Positions 1 through 11,200 of a stretch of DNA of 64,000 nt are shown here, piece by piece. The notes beneath the pieces are model-generated. The model did no database searches, was not told the origin of the DNA, and saw nothing but the letters and a program-made list of their open reading frames with translations. Origin of the DNA: Mucilaginibacter aurantiaciroseus (GTDB lineage: Bacteria; Bacteroidota; Bacteroidia; Sphingobacteriales; Sphingobacteriaceae); the NCBI RefSeq assembly GCF_024055595.1, contig NZ_JAMXOF010000001.1:496001-560000 (forward strand), written 5' to 3'. Within the stretch, counting starts at the first letter, position 1. Each line of letters opens with the position of its first letter. The translations under genes and the position numbers were made by a program.

Positions 1-315
1 TATGTTTTTTAAAGTTTATATTTTTTTGTAACGCCAATAAAGTAGTAGGGAATGAGCCGTGAGACATACATCTTTGTATTCAGATAAAAAGTTTTTTGAG
101 CTTAACCAACTTTAAAAACCAGATATGTAGCTTTAAAGAGCGCATTTATAAACCAATATATACTGTTTCAATTTTTCGAGTTTTTATTACACAACTAACT
201 ATTGTGTGCGTCTGTAAATTTGTTTGCCTGTTTTAATAGCGTAAGCCATTTCCGGAGATTCATATGAACCATGTACTAACAATTATATAACCAATTATTA
301 ATTAAACCCCAAACT
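1..315. other. Leader region upstream of susC, no gene seen
   Basis: This stretch before the susC start is AT-rich and has stop codons in all frames. No convincing small ORF, tRNA or strong hairpin was found. It presumably holds the promoter and 5' untranslated leader of the susC/susD transcript; the only recognisable element is the -7-like box at 215-222. The left part may also be the untranscribed edge of a neighbouring locus that lies outside the window. Confidence 0.5.
215..222 (+). promoter_or_regulatory. Candidate Bacteroidota -7 box for susC
   Basis: TAAATTTG matches the Bacteroidota -7 consensus TAnnTTTG exactly. It would give a leader of about 85-90 nt before the susC ATG at 316. 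No clear TTTG -33 box sits 19-21 nt upstream, so the promoter could be weak or activator-dependent. The call is by consensus only. Confidence 0.35.
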
Positions 316-3300
316 ATGCAAATTAAAAACTTACTCACACTATGTTTTTTTGCTTTAACTTGTTTCTTTGTTCAGCCAGTATTGGCTCAAAACAAAGTTA
401 TTACAGGTAAGGTAACTGACAAAAAAGACGGTTCAACGCTTATTGGCGTATCTATTGGTGCCACAGGCGGTGTTGGCACCTTAACAAGTGCAGACGGTAC
501 CTTCAGGCTTTCTATACCTGCAAGCACAACTTCTTTAAATATAACCTATATAGGTTATAAAGCCCAGGTAGTAAACCTTGAGGGCAAAACATTTTTGGCT
601 GTAAGTCTTGAGTCGACAAATACAGCGTTAAATGAAGTTGTTGTTATCGGTTACGGTACACAGCGTATTAAAGATGCAACAGGCTCTGTAGCTTCATTAA
701 GTCCTAAAGATTTTAACAAGGGTATTATTACAACTCCAGACCAGTTATTACAAGGGCGTATTTCGGGCGTACAGGTTACACCATCAAGTGGTGAGCCAGG
801 CGCGGCTGCTACTATTAATATTCGTGGTGCCGGTTCTATTCGTTCTGGCGATGGTCCGTTATATGTAGTAGATGGTATTCCGTTAGATAATGGTGGTACA
901 TCTGGCGGCTACGGCGTAGGTGCAGGCAGCTCATCAGCACGTAATCCGTTGGCATTTCTTAATCCGGCCGATATCGAAAATATATCTGTATTAAAAGATG
1001 CATCATCTGCTGCTATATATGGTTCTCGTGGTGCAAATGGTGTAATATTAATTACCACACGCAAGGGCCGTAAAGGGCAGGGCGTCCAGTTCTCTGCAAA
1101 TACGAGTCTTGCCACAACAGCAAAAAGATATGATATACTTAACCGTAGTCAGTTTCTTGAAGCAGTAGCAGCAGTGGGTGCTAATGCAGGCCCTGCATCG
1201 TCAGGTGGTGTTGATTACGGAGGCAACACGGATTGGCAAAAGGAAATTTTCCGTACAGCAATATCTCAAAACTATAATGTTGGTTTTGGTGGTGCAAACA
1301 ATACATCTAACTATCGCGCATCAATCGGTTATGATGACCAGAAAGGCATTGTTAAAAATTCTGGGCTTAAACGTTTAAATGCACGTATCAACGCTTCCAA
1401 ATCATTTTTTAGTGAGCGGTTGAAATTTGATCTACAATCAGCTTATTCAAACGTAAAAAATCAATTTGCTCCAGTTACAAACAATGCTGGTTTCAACGGT
1501 AGTTTAATTGGTGCGGCTATTCAACTTAACCCAACTGCACCTGTATTTGATGACCAAGGCCGTTATTTTAATTTAAACGGTTATAACTCTGATGGCTTCC
1601 CTAACGGTAATGGCTTTAGAAATCCGGTTTCATTACTAAACCAAATAGATGATAGGGATAATATTAATAGGTACTTAAATAACCTTACTATGACTGTTAG
1701 GTTATTTGAAGGCCTCTCTTACAAAGGAAACTTTGGAGCTGATATATCAAGGGGTGTTAGAAAAACGTACTACGATCCCAAAGTTGTTGGTTACACCGAT
1801 GCAATTGGTATCAGACAAGTTAATTTCCCTTCTCCAACAGGTAATGGTACTGCAATTAATCAGTATAATGAATTAACAAATTATACTACTGAGCATACTT
1901 TAAACTATGATAAAAAATGGAGCAACAATAGCAGTTTAACTGCCTTATTAGGTTATTCATACCAGACATTTAAAAACTTTAATCGTAATGAATTTGGGTT
2001 TAAAACAGCTCAGCCAGGTGTATTAGTTAAAAATTATAATGATTTTCAGCAACACTTGCCTTACCCTGTAGGAGATAGCTCGAGCTATCGTTTGCAGTCG
2101 TATTTTGCACGTGTAAATTACTCGTACAAAGATAGATACATTGTAACCGGTACAATACGCCGCGATGGTTCTACCCGCTTTGGTAATAACAACAAATATG
2201 GTAACTTCCCGGCTGTTGCAGTTAAATGGCGCATAAGCAGTGAAAGCTTTATGCCTAAAGGTGGCTTTTTTGAAGATTTAAGTTTAAGACTGAATTACGG
2301 TAAAACGGGTAACCAAGAAATACCATCTTATGCATCTTTGGATGTTGTGCGTCAACTGAACTTCGATGGAACTGCAGTTACATCAGATTACCAGGGTAAT
2401 CCCGATTTGAAATGGCAAGCCAACACCACTTACGGTGCAGGTTTAGATTTCTCATTAATAAAAGGTCGTTTAAACGGATCGTTTGACTATTTTAATAAAT
2501 CAATTACCGACTTGCTTTTTTACCAGGATATTGCACAACCATCATTATCTTCCAGGGTTTACTTAAACCTGCCTGCTAAAGTTGAGAACAAAGGGGTTGA
2601 GTTAGGTTTAAATTTTGCCGCTATACAGGGTCCGAAATTTACCTGGGATATTTCGTATAACATGACTATTATAAAGAGCAGCGTAAGTAACTTTGTTGGT
2701 CGTAACATAGTAACAGGTAATGTTGATGGTCAAGGTTTATCAGGTGCATATGCACAGATCATTGCAAATGGTTATCCTTTATTTAGTTTTAACGTGCCAA
2801 ATTATAGTGGTTTAGATGCAAACGGCTTTGGTATTTACCCTCAAGGTATAGATGCATTGACTATACAAGGAAGCCCTAATCCTAAATTTACCGCTGGTTT
2901 AACCAACAATTTTAATTATGGTAACTTTAGCCTAAGCTTTTTCTTAAATGCTGCTACTGGTTTCCAAATTTACAATAATACAGCTAATGCTTTTTTTTAC
3001 AAAGGCAACCTTGTTAGCGGCCGTAACGTAACTAAAGCAGTAGCTGCTACGAATGAAAATGCTCTTAACTCTGGAGAGGTGTCAACACGTTTCCTTGAAA
3101 AAGGTGATTTCTTGAGACTAAGCAATGCTACGGTTGGTTATACATTCCCATTACAAAAAAGTGTATTTAAATCTTTTAGGTTATCCTTAACAGGTCAAAA
3201 CTTGTTTTTGATTACCAGCTACAGCGGTCTTGATCCTGAGGTAAACACAGATAAGCAAAGAAATGATGTTGCTTCACGAGGTATTGATTATACATCTTAC

Positions 3301-3345
3301 CCTAAAGCAAGAATATTTACATTAGGTTTAAACGCAAGTTTTTAA
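316..3345 (+). CDS. SusC/RagA-family TonB-dependent outer membrane receptor
   Basis: This is a 1009-residue TonB-linked outer membrane transporter that would import a glycan or other large ligand together with the SusD-like lipoprotein encoded next. A signal peptide spans about residues 1-24 (cleavage after VLA). A carboxypeptidase-regulatory-like domain covers about 26-110. The plug domain covers about 110-250 and contains the SusC-family signatures INIRGAGSI, VVDGIPLDN and SVLKDASSAAIYGSRGANG. The remainder is the beta-barrel, ending in the aromatic-rich FTLGLNASF. It lacks the N-terminal STN domain of anti-sigma-coupled receptors, so direct ECF sigma signalling is not expected. Length is typical. 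The substrate cannot be read from the sequence; the downstream FG-GAP and trehalase-type genes are the only hints. Confidence 0.96.
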   Translation: MQIKNLLTLCFFALTCFFVQPVLAQNKVITGKVTDKKDGSTLIGVSIGATGGVGTLTSADGTFRLSIPASTTSLNITYIGYKAQVVNLEGKTFLAVSLESTNTALNEVVVIGYGTQRIKDATGSVASLSPKDFNKGIITTPDQLLQGRISGVQVTPSSGEPGAAATINIRGAGSIRSGDGPLYVVDGIPLDNGGTSGGYGVGAGSSSARNPLAFLNPADIENISVLKDASSAAIYGSRGANGVILITTRKGRKGQGVQFSANTSLATTAKRYDILNRSQFLEAVAAVGANAGPASSGGVDYGGNTDWQKEIFRTAISQNYNVGFGGANNTSNYRASIGYDDQKGIVKNSGLKRLNARINASKSFFSERLKFDLQSAYSNVKNQFAPVTNNAGFNGSLIGAAIQLNPTAPVFDDQGRYFNLNGYNSDGFPNGNGFRNPVSLLNQIDDRDNINRYLNNLTMTVRLFEGLSYKGNFGADISRGVRKTYYDPKVVGYTDAIGIRQVNFPSPTGNGTAINQYNELTNYTTEHTLNYDKKWSNNSSLTALLGYSYQTFKNFNRNEFGFKTAQPGVLVKNYNDFQQHLPYPVGDSSSYRLQSYFARVNYSYKDRYIVTGTIRRDGSTRFGNNNKYGNFPAVAVKWRISSESFMPKGGFFEDLSLRLNYGKTGNQEIPSYASLDVVRQLNFDGTAVTSDYQGNPDLKWQANTTYGAGLDFSLIKGRLNGSFDYFNKSITDLLFYQDIAQPSLSSRVYLNLPAKVENKGVELGLNFAAIQGPKFTWDISYNMTIIKSSVSNFVGRNIVTGNVDGQGLSGAYAQIIANGYPLFSFNVPNYSGLDANGFGIYPQGIDALTIQGSPNPKFTAGLTNNFNYGNFSLSFFLNAATGFQIYNNTANAFFYKGNLVSGRNVTKAVAATNENALNSGEVSTRFLEKGDFLRLSNATVGYTFPLQKSVFKSFRLSLTGQNLFLITSYSGLDPEVNTDKQRNDVASRGIDYTSYPKARIFTLGLNASF

Positions 3346-3357
3346 ATAAATATTAGT

Positions 3358-4902
3358 ATGAAAAAAATAACTATAAAAGCATTAATCTGCGGGCTTATTG
3401 TCGTAACCGCCGCAGGATGTGCAAAACTGGATGAAAAGCTATATGGCTCAAAGTCGTTAAAAGATCCGAATGCGGCATCGGGTTCAGCCGATTTAAATGG
3501 TGTTTATTCGCAATTATACGGACAAACAAATCAGGCCAATACTTATGCGTTGCAAGAGCATTCTACCGATGAAATGATGGGCCCAACTCGTGGCACCGAC
3601 TGGGGTGACTTTGGTACGTGGCGTAAATTGCATACCCATACCTGGACGTCAACGCACAACCAAGTTAGCGATACATGGGATGAATTAAACATTGGTGTGT
3701 TTCGTGCAACACAGGTAATTTCAAAAGCTGCTGATAATAATATTAAAGCACAGGCACAGTTTTTACGGGCATACTTTATGTTCCAAATTGTAGATCTGTA
3801 CGGGCAAGCCCCTTTTCGTGAAGCAGATGCACCGGTGCTTTCAGTACCAAAAGTAATGTCACGTTCTGAAGCAACTGCCTTTATTATTAAAGATCTTGAA
3901 GAAGCTGAAGTTAATCTTACTGCTAGTCCTGCAAACATTGGTGTTGCTTCAAAAGCTGCTGCAGAAGCTTTGCTTGCTAAAGTATATCTTAACAAAGCAG
4001 TGTATGCATCGGCTACAGTTGGCGGCCCATTCACTTTTGCCGCAGCAGATATGAATAAGGTAGTTGAATACGTTAATAAAGTTTCGGCTGCCGGCTACAC
4101 GTTGGAGCCTACCGGTAAATACTTCCAAGATTTTGCATGGGACAATTCAGAGCAATCTCATGGCAATATATTTGGTTTTTATAATACAACAACCAGTGCG
4201 CCAGCATCTGCTAGAAATCGCTGGAGAATGGGCTTACACTATAATCAAACCCCAGACGGCTGGAACGGCTTTACAACTCTTGCTGATTTTTACAACTCAT
4301 TTCAGGCCACTGACGAACGCCGGGGTGTTGCTTATCCTGGCTTAACTGATAAAGTTGGTTTGAGAGCCGGTTTCGCAGTTGGGCAACAATATGGCCCTGC
4401 TAACAAAGCTTTAACACAAAGAAGCGGTAAACCATTAGTGTTTACTCCAGAAGTAAATCTTAACTTCTCAACAGAAGCTCAAGGCATAAGGGTGTTTAAA
4501 TACTTTCCGCAACCATCTGCAAATAATACGGTTAATGACGATAACTCATCAAACGATTATGTTATTTTACGTTACGCCGATTTATTGTTGATGAAAGCTG
4601 AAGCAATTATGCGTGGTGGTATAGATCCTAACGGTCAAACTGCGATAGGGCTTGTTAATGATATACGTGTACCACGCGGTGCAACTGCCTTAGCAACCAT
4701 TACACCTGCCGATATGCTTGCAGAACGCGGCCGTGAGTTATACTGGGAAGGCTGGAGAAGAAACGACCTTATTCGTTTTGAGAAATTTAATGATCCGGTT
4801 GATCAGCGTTCAATAGCATCACCTAAAACTCGCACCCTGTACCCAATTCCACAACGTGCGGTTGATACTAACCCTAACCTAAAACAAAACGCGGGTTATT
4901 AA
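3358..4902 (+). CDS. SusD/RagB-family surface lipoprotein
   Basis: A 514-residue SusD-like ligand-binding lipoprotein that caps the SusC barrel at the cell surface. The N-terminus is a lipoprotein signal with the lipobox AAGC (Cys21). The N-terminal TPR-containing half (about 40-240) has the usual FLRAYFMFQIVDLYGQAP stretch. The RagB/SusD C-terminal half ends with ERGRELYWEGWRRNDLIRF and YPIPQRAVDTNPNLKQN, both standard for the family. It starts 12 nt after susC, so the two are cotranscribed. The terminator-like hairpin at 4941-4972 closes the pair. Composition is AT-rich like its neighbours. Confidence 0.95.
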   Translation: MKKITIKALICGLIVVTAAGCAKLDEKLYGSKSLKDPNAASGSADLNGVYSQLYGQTNQANTYALQEHSTDEMMGPTRGTDWGDFGTWRKLHTHTWTSTHNQVSDTWDELNIGVFRATQVISKAADNNIKAQAQFLRAYFMFQIVDLYGQAPFREADAPVLSVPKVMSRSEATAFIIKDLEEAEVNLTASPANIGVASKAAAEALLAKVYLNKAVYASATVGGPFTFAAADMNKVVEYVNKVSAAGYTLEPTGKYFQDFAWDNSEQSHGNIFGFYNTTTSAPASARNRWRMGLHYNQTPDGWNGFTTLADFYNSFQATDERRGVAYPGLTDKVGLRAGFAVGQQYGPANKALTQRSGKPLVFTPEVNLNFSTEAQGIRVFKYFPQPSANNTVNDDNSSNDYVILRYADLLLMKAEAIMRGGIDPNGQTAIGLVNDIRVPRGATALATITPADMLAERGRELYWEGWRRNDLIRFEKFNDPVDQRSIASPKTRTLYPIPQRAVDTNPNLKQNAGY

Positions 4903-4940
4903 TAACTAAAACAATTTCCAATTAGTTATATTTGATTTTT

Positions 4941-4972
4941 ATAAACGTAGCGAAGTAATTCGCTACGTTTAT
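4941..4972 (+). terminator. Strong hairpin between susD and the first FG-GAP gene
   Basis: Perfect 14-bp stem (4941-4954 with 4959-4972) closed by a GTAA tetraloop, which is GNRA type in RNA, and followed at once by TTTTTGTT. This is a classical intrinsic terminator. The next gene's ATG lies only 18 nt downstream, so it may also act as an attenuator or mRNA-processing and stability element separating susCD from the FG-GAP genes. Confidence 0.8.
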
Positions 4973-4990
4973 TTTTTGTTCCCTTTACAA

Positions 4991-7900
4991 ATGATTAAAC
5001 GAATTAGCTTTTTTATCCTGACAGTTATTATTATTGGTTTAACATCTTGTCATAAAAAAGGCATAGAAAATCCCTTGTTTTCTATACAGGATAACAATAA
5101 GCTGGGCATTAACTTTATAAATAAGTTAGATGAGGAGGACAAAACGAATGTTTTTACCTTTCGTAATTATTATAACGGCGGCGGCGTTGCCATTGGTGAT
5201 ATTAATAACGACGGGTTAAATGATATTTACCTTACATCAAACCAGGGGGGTAATAAGCTATACTTAAACAAAGGAAACTGGAAATTTGATGATATTACGG
5301 AAAATGCCGGCGTAAAAGGAACCAAGTATTGGAGCACAGGCGTTACCATGGTTGATATTAATGGTGATGGCTGGCTGGATATTTATGTTTGCCATAGCGG
5401 TAATATAATTGACAGAAGGGGTAACGAGCTTTTTATCAATCAAAAAAATGGCACTTTTAAAGAAGAAGCCGAAAAGTATGGTTTGGTAGACAATGGCTTA
5501 TCAACCCAGGCAATATTTTTAGATTACGATAATGACGGTGATCTGGACTGTTTTGTACTGAATAATTCGTTTAGGCCTATCGGCTCTTTTGATTTTAGTC
5601 AAAACCTGCGCGCAGTTGTTGATAAATTGGGTGGAGCAAGATTTTATCGTAATGATAACGGCCACTTTACAAACGTAACTAAAGAGGCCGGGATTTTTTC
5701 AAGTGATATAGGCTTCGGCCTTGGCGTATCTGTAGCGGATATTAACAATGACGGGTACCCTGATTTATATGTTTCTAACGATTTTTTTGAACGCGATTAC
5801 TTATATATCAATCAAAAAAATGGCACGTTTAAAGAGGATATTCAAAATGAAACAGGTCACCTTAGCTTGGCCTCTATGGGGTCAGATATCGCGGATATAA
5901 ATAACGACGGCAATCTTGATATTTTTACAACCGAAATGTTGCCTGAAGGTGATAAGCGGTTAAAAAAAATGACGTCGTTTGAATCATACGACGTGATAAA
6001 ACTAAAACAGCACGATGGCTATTTTAACCAATTTATGCAAAACTGTCTTCAGCTAAATAATGGCGATGGCACGTTTTCTGAAGTAGCGTTTAAAGCCGGT
6101 GTAAGCGCGACCGACTGGAGTTGGGGCGCGCTTTTTTTTGATATGAACAACGATGGCTGGAAGGATATTTTTGTATCCAACGGAATTTATAAAGATCTAA
6201 CTGATCAGGATTATGTAGAGTTTTTGGGTAACCGAGAAAACATGGATAAGATTGCGGAAAAAAAGAAATTCGACTATAAGGATTTTACTAATAAGATGGT
6301 TTCTACGCCATTAGTGAATTACGCATACTTAAACAACCACAATTTAACGTTTACTAATAAAACTATCGATTTTGGCCTCGATGAACCAAGCTTTAGCAAT
6401 GGTGCCGCCTACGGCGATCTGGATGGCGACGGCGATAACGACCTTGTTGTTAATAATGTAAACATGCCTTTGTTTATTTATAAAAATAACGCAGAGAAAC
6501 TACATAATAACTTTATTCAAATAAAGCTGCAAGGTGCTAAACTTAATCGTTTTGGGGTGGGCACTACCATTAATGTTTATTCAAAAGGTTCGCTAATAAC
6601 ATATTATCAGCAACCAACACGTGGGTTTGAAAGCAGCACATCGCCAAATTTGCTTACTATAGGTATCGGGCAAGTTAAACAAGCCGATTCAGTACAAATT
6701 ATTTGGCCGGGAGGTAAGTACCAGCTTGCCACAAACGTGCATAGCAACAAAGTTTATACTTATAAAATTACAGATGCTCATCTGCAATACAATTTTACTA
6801 AACCACCTGTAAAAACCATTTTTGTTGAGGCTGGAAAAGCTTTGTTTGATACGATACCAAAGCATACCGAAGATGGCTTTATAGATTTTGACAACGAACG
6901 GCTGATGCTACAAATGTTATCTACCGAAAACCCTTACATGGCCAAAGGTGACATTAATAAAGATGGGTTAACCGATTTTTATTTCGGTAGTTCAAAAGAT
7001 AGTCCGGCTGCTATATATATGCAGCAAAAAGGCGGCAAATTTAAACAATACATTCCTCAGGATTTTGAGAAGCAAAGTTACCTTGAAAATGCAGGCGCGG
7101 CGTTTGGCGATTTCGATGGTGATGGCGACCAGGACCTGATTATTGGTGTAGGCGGTAATGCCGAAGAAGCTGGTACCAATATTTATTACCCACGATTTTA
7201 TGAGAATGATGGCAAGGGTAATTTGCATCGCAATGCTCAAAAGGCTATCAAGCTATCGGTAAACGCTTCTGTTGTTGTTGCTTGCGATTATGATAAAGAT
7301 GGCCACCCTGACCTTTTTATTGGTGGGCGTAGTGTGCCTGGTACCTATGGGGTGTCGCCAAGGTCATATGTGTTACACAATGATGGCAAGGGGAATTTTA
7401 CTGATGTATCAGCACAGGTTTTAGGAGATGTTAAGCCTGGAATGGTAACCGCCGCCAAATGGGCCGATATTGATGGTAACGGTTGCCCCGATCTTGTAAT
7501 TGCAGGTAATTGGATGGGTATTAAAATTTACATGAATAATAATGGTAAATTTACACAGGATAAACAGCTTAACGGCTACAAAGGATGGTGGAGCAGCTTA
7601 GAAGTTGCCGATATTAACAGCGACGGAAAATTAGATATTATTGCGGGTAACCTGGGTCTTAACTCAAAGTTTAAGGCAACCACAACCGAACCAATGAAAA
7701 TTTATATTAAAGATTTTGATGGTAACGGCACAAAGGAATGCGTTACATCAATATACCGGGAGGGGTTACCATTTGTATTTCATATGAAGCCCGATTTGAC
7801 CGGGCAAATGCCTATCCTGAAAAAAAAATATTTGAAATATGCAGATTATGCCGGAAAGCCTTTTAACGAAGTTTTTACCGGCGAGATGCTTAAGGGTGCA

Positions 7901-8287
7901 GAGGAACACGAAATGAATTACCTGTCATCGGCAGTATTTATAAATGGAAATAATAACAAGTTTACATGTAAACCACTTCCTTACAATGCGCAATTATCAA
8001 ATGTAAGTACCATTTTGTGCGATGATATTGATAATAGCGGCATACCAGCTATTATACTTGGCGGTAACTTTTATGGTTTTAAGCCCGAGGTTGGGCGTTT
8101 AGATGCAAGTTACGGCCCAATATATAAATATACCAAAAATGGATTTGTATACTTTTCACCTGCAAAAAGTGGTATCAAACTTACCGGGCAAATACGATCT
8201 TCATTAATGATAAAAAATAGCAGGGGAGAAAAATATTATTTGTTCGGGGTAAATGACGATAAGCTTAAAGCTTATAAACTACGTTAG
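4991..8287 (+). CDS. FG-GAP/VCBS repeat lipoprotein with ASPIC/UnbV domain
   Basis: A giant extracytoplasmic lipoprotein of 1098 residues from ATG 4991. An in-frame TTG at 4976 would add five residues but lies against the terminator T-run. The lipobox LTSC gives Cys20. At least twelve calcium-site-like repeats of the pattern D-x-[DN]-x-D-G run through it, for example DINNDGLNDIYL, DYDNDGDLD, DLDGDGDND and DFDGDGDQD, consistent with two integrin-alpha-like propeller segments. Between them, about residues 510-590, is an ASPIC/UnbV-type region with RGFESSTSP and IIWPGGKYQ. The family is linked in Bacteroidota to SusCD loci, but its biochemical role is unknown; ligand binding or surface assembly is inference. 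It pairs with the paralogue immediately downstream. Confidence 0.9.
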   Translation: MIKRISFFILTVIIIGLTSCHKKGIENPLFSIQDNNKLGINFINKLDEEDKTNVFTFRNYYNGGGVAIGDINNDGLNDIYLTSNQGGNKLYLNKGNWKFDDITENAGVKGTKYWSTGVTMVDINGDGWLDIYVCHSGNIIDRRGNELFINQKNGTFKEEAEKYGLVDNGLSTQAIFLDYDNDGDLDCFVLNNSFRPIGSFDFSQNLRAVVDKLGGARFYRNDNGHFTNVTKEAGIFSSDIGFGLGVSVADINNDGYPDLYVSNDFFERDYLYINQKNGTFKEDIQNETGHLSLASMGSDIADINNDGNLDIFTTEMLPEGDKRLKKMTSFESYDVIKLKQHDGYFNQFMQNCLQLNNGDGTFSEVAFKAGVSATDWSWGALFFDMNNDGWKDIFVSNGIYKDLTDQDYVEFLGNRENMDKIAEKKKFDYKDFTNKMVSTPLVNYAYLNNHNLTFTNKTIDFGLDEPSFSNGAAYGDLDGDGDNDLVVNNVNMPLFIYKNNAEKLHNNFIQIKLQGAKLNRFGVGTTINVYSKGSLITYYQQPTRGFESSTSPNLLTIGIGQVKQADSVQIIWPGGKYQLATNVHSNKVYTYKITDAHLQYNFTKPPVKTIFVEAGKALFDTIPKHTEDGFIDFDNERLMLQMLSTENPYMAKGDINKDGLTDFYFGSSKDSPAAIYMQQKGGKFKQYIPQDFEKQSYLENAGAAFGDFDGDGDQDLIIGVGGNAEEAGTNIYYPRFYENDGKGNLHRNAQKAIKLSVNASVVVACDYDKDGHPDLFIGGRSVPGTYGVSPRSYVLHNDGKGNFTDVSAQVLGDVKPGMVTAAKWADIDGNGCPDLVIAGNWMGIKIYMNNNGKFTQDKQLNGYKGWWSSLEVADINSDGKLDIIAGNLGLNSKFKATTTEPMKIYIKDFDGNGTKECVTSIYREGLPFVFHMKPDLTGQMPILKKKYLKYADYAGKPFNEVFTGEMLKGAEEHEMNYLSSAVFINGNNNKFTCKPLPYNAQLSNVSTILCDDIDNSGIPAIILGGNFYGFKPEVGRLDASYGPIYKYTKNGFVYFSPAKSGIKLTGQIRSSLMIKNSRGEKYYLFGVNDDKLKAYKLR

Positions 8288-8291
8288 TAAT

Positions 8292-11200
8292 ATGCCAAAA
8301 GCTAAAAATAAAAAGCCAATAGCTATACCCTACAAACAACTGTTACTTTTTTGCTGCATTATATTAGCAGGTGTAGCAATTTATACATCGTGCAAAACAA
8401 ATAAGATTGGTTATGGTATTTTTAAATTGTTACCACCGGGTAAAACCAACGTTAATTTTGTAAATAAAAATACTGTTTCAGATTCTGTTAACATATTGGA
8501 CTACCTTTACTTTTACAATGGTGCAGGTGTGGCCTCTGCAGATTTTAATAATGATGGGTTGGAAGATCTTTATTTTGTATCAAACCAGGGCCCTAACAAA
8601 TTATACCTAAACAAAGGCGACCTTAAATTTGAGGATATTACCGCCAAGGCGGGTGTTGCCGGTACCGGTAGTTGGAAAACTGGGGTAACGGTGGTTGATA
8701 TAAACGGAGATGGCTTAAAGGATATTTACGTTTGCGTAGTATCAAATTATAAAGGGTTTAAAGGCAAAAACCAGCTCTACATAAACAACGGTGACTTAAC
8801 CTTTACCGAATCTGCCGCCAAATATGGATTAGATTTCTCGGGCTTTTCAACACAGGCGTCTTTTACTGATTATGATAAAGATGGTGATTTGGACATGTTC
8901 CTGCTCACCTCATCTGTGCATAGTAATGATACTTACGGCGACTCTACCCTGCGTTATAAGATAAGTCATGATGCCGGCGATCACCTGTTTAGGAATGATA
9001 ACAATAAGTTTATTGATGTAACCGCCGGCTCGGGGATTTACTCGGCACCCATTGGTTATGGACTTGGTGTTAGCGTTGGCGACTTAAACAACGATGGCTG
9101 GGACGACATATATGTAAGTAACGATTTTTTTGAGCAGGACTATTATTACGTGAATCAAAAAAATGGAACATTTAAAGAGGAATTGAAAAGTGCTTTTGGG
9201 CATACCAGTCTGTTTTCAATGGGTAATACATTAAGCGATGTAAATAAGGATGGATACCTTGATGTTATTAGTACTGATATGCTTCCCGAAGAAATGAAGG
9301 TGCTAAAATCAACCATAAACGACGAACCGCTGGATATATATAACCAAGAGGTAAACGCCGGATATTACTACCAATATTCTAAAAATTGCCTGCAGTTAAA
9401 TGTTGGCAATGGTAAAAAGTTTGTAGATATAAGCCTATACGCAGGCATGTCTGCAACGGACTGGACATGGTCACCGTTAGTACAGGATTTTGATATGGAT
9501 GGTCGTAAGGATATGTTTTTTTCTAATGGTATAAAAAAGCGCCTTAACGATATGGATTATCTCAAATATTTGGGCGACCCCAACGTGATAAAAGATTTTA
9601 AGACTAGTCGCTTTTTTGATAAGGAGAAAATAAACCTGATGCCTGATGGCGACGTGCATAATTACCTTTACCACGGTGGCGATAAACTAAAGTTTAATGA
9701 TGTGTCTGGCGGTAACGATATGCAGGATGCTTCAATATCTGCAGGCTCGGTAGCGGTTGATTTGGATAACGACGGTGATCTTGAATTGGTAACGAATAAT
9801 ATGAACGCTCCGGCCTCTATTTATCAAAACATGACAATGGAGAACCACAAGAACAAGCCAGCGTTTTTGAAACTTAGCATAAAGTATACAAAAGCCAACC
9901 CGGATGGTATTGGCACAAAGTTTTACCTGCGCTCGGCGAAACAAGTAGACCACCAAGAGATACAAACCAGCACTGCTTATGAAAGTACCCAGGGTAATAA
10001 CCTGCTTTTTACTTTTTTACCCGGTGATAAACCTCTGGAGCTTTTGGTGCTTTGGCCGGATAATTCTTACCAGATAATTAAAAAGTTAAATCTTGGTGAA
10101 AAAACAGTTATTACTTACGCCAAAAGTAAAACTCAGCCAGCTTTAGATGTATCGGGTTTAATCTCGGCGTTCATAAGCGATAAAAGGCAGTTTACTTATG
10201 CCAATGTCAAAGCAAATTTAATTGCCACGGTTCAGCCGTTTGAAACTCCCGATTTTAATTATTATGGCTTACTACCACATACTTATTTGCCACACACACC
10301 CGGTATTGCAATTGCAGACGTAAATGGTGATGGTATAGAAGATATTTACGTCGGCGGTATTGCCGGCGAAGACAAATATATTTTAGCGGGTAACCAAAAT
10401 GGTGCCTTTACCAAAGTTATGGTTGATGCCTTTGCCCCATTTAAGCAACAAGGCGATACTGAAGCCGAATGGGTTGATGTAAATAACGATGGCCTGCCCG
10501 ATTTGGTTGTGTTAAGTGCCAACCACCCTTTCGTAGAATCAGGCAAAAACACACAGCCTCGCTTGTACATTAATAAAGGGAATTATAAGTTTGAATATAA
10601 AGCACTGCCAAAGATCAATAATTTGGTATCAAAAATATTAGCTTATGATTTTGATGGCGATGGCATTAAAGATTTGTTTTTTAGTAGCAGCGTATCATTT
10701 CAAAATTATACATTACCTGCGTCATCGGTTGTATTGCTAAATAAATCCAATGGTAATTTTGCAATAGCAGCCAAAGATCGGTTTGCAGATTTGACAAGTA
10801 TTCGCTATATCACCAATATTGCTACCGCAGATATTGACCATAACGGAGTTGATGACTTGATTATTTGCGCCGAATGGCAACCGGTACAGATATTTCTCAA
10901 CAAGAATAAGAAATTACTTAAATTTTCATCACCGGTACTTATTAATGAAAAGGGTTGGTGGCAGTCGGCAATAATTACTGATATTGATGGCGATGGTAAA
11001 GCCGACCTGATAGCCGGTAATTGGGGCACAAATAACAAGTATAATGTAAATGGCAAGCAGCCACTTTATGCTTACAACAACGATTTAGATAATGATGGTA
11101 AAAACGATTTGATCCTTTCTTACTTTTATAAAGAAAACTATTACCCTTTCCGCCCCAAGAACGACTTGGAACAAGAATTGCCGTATCTAAAAAAAGAGTA

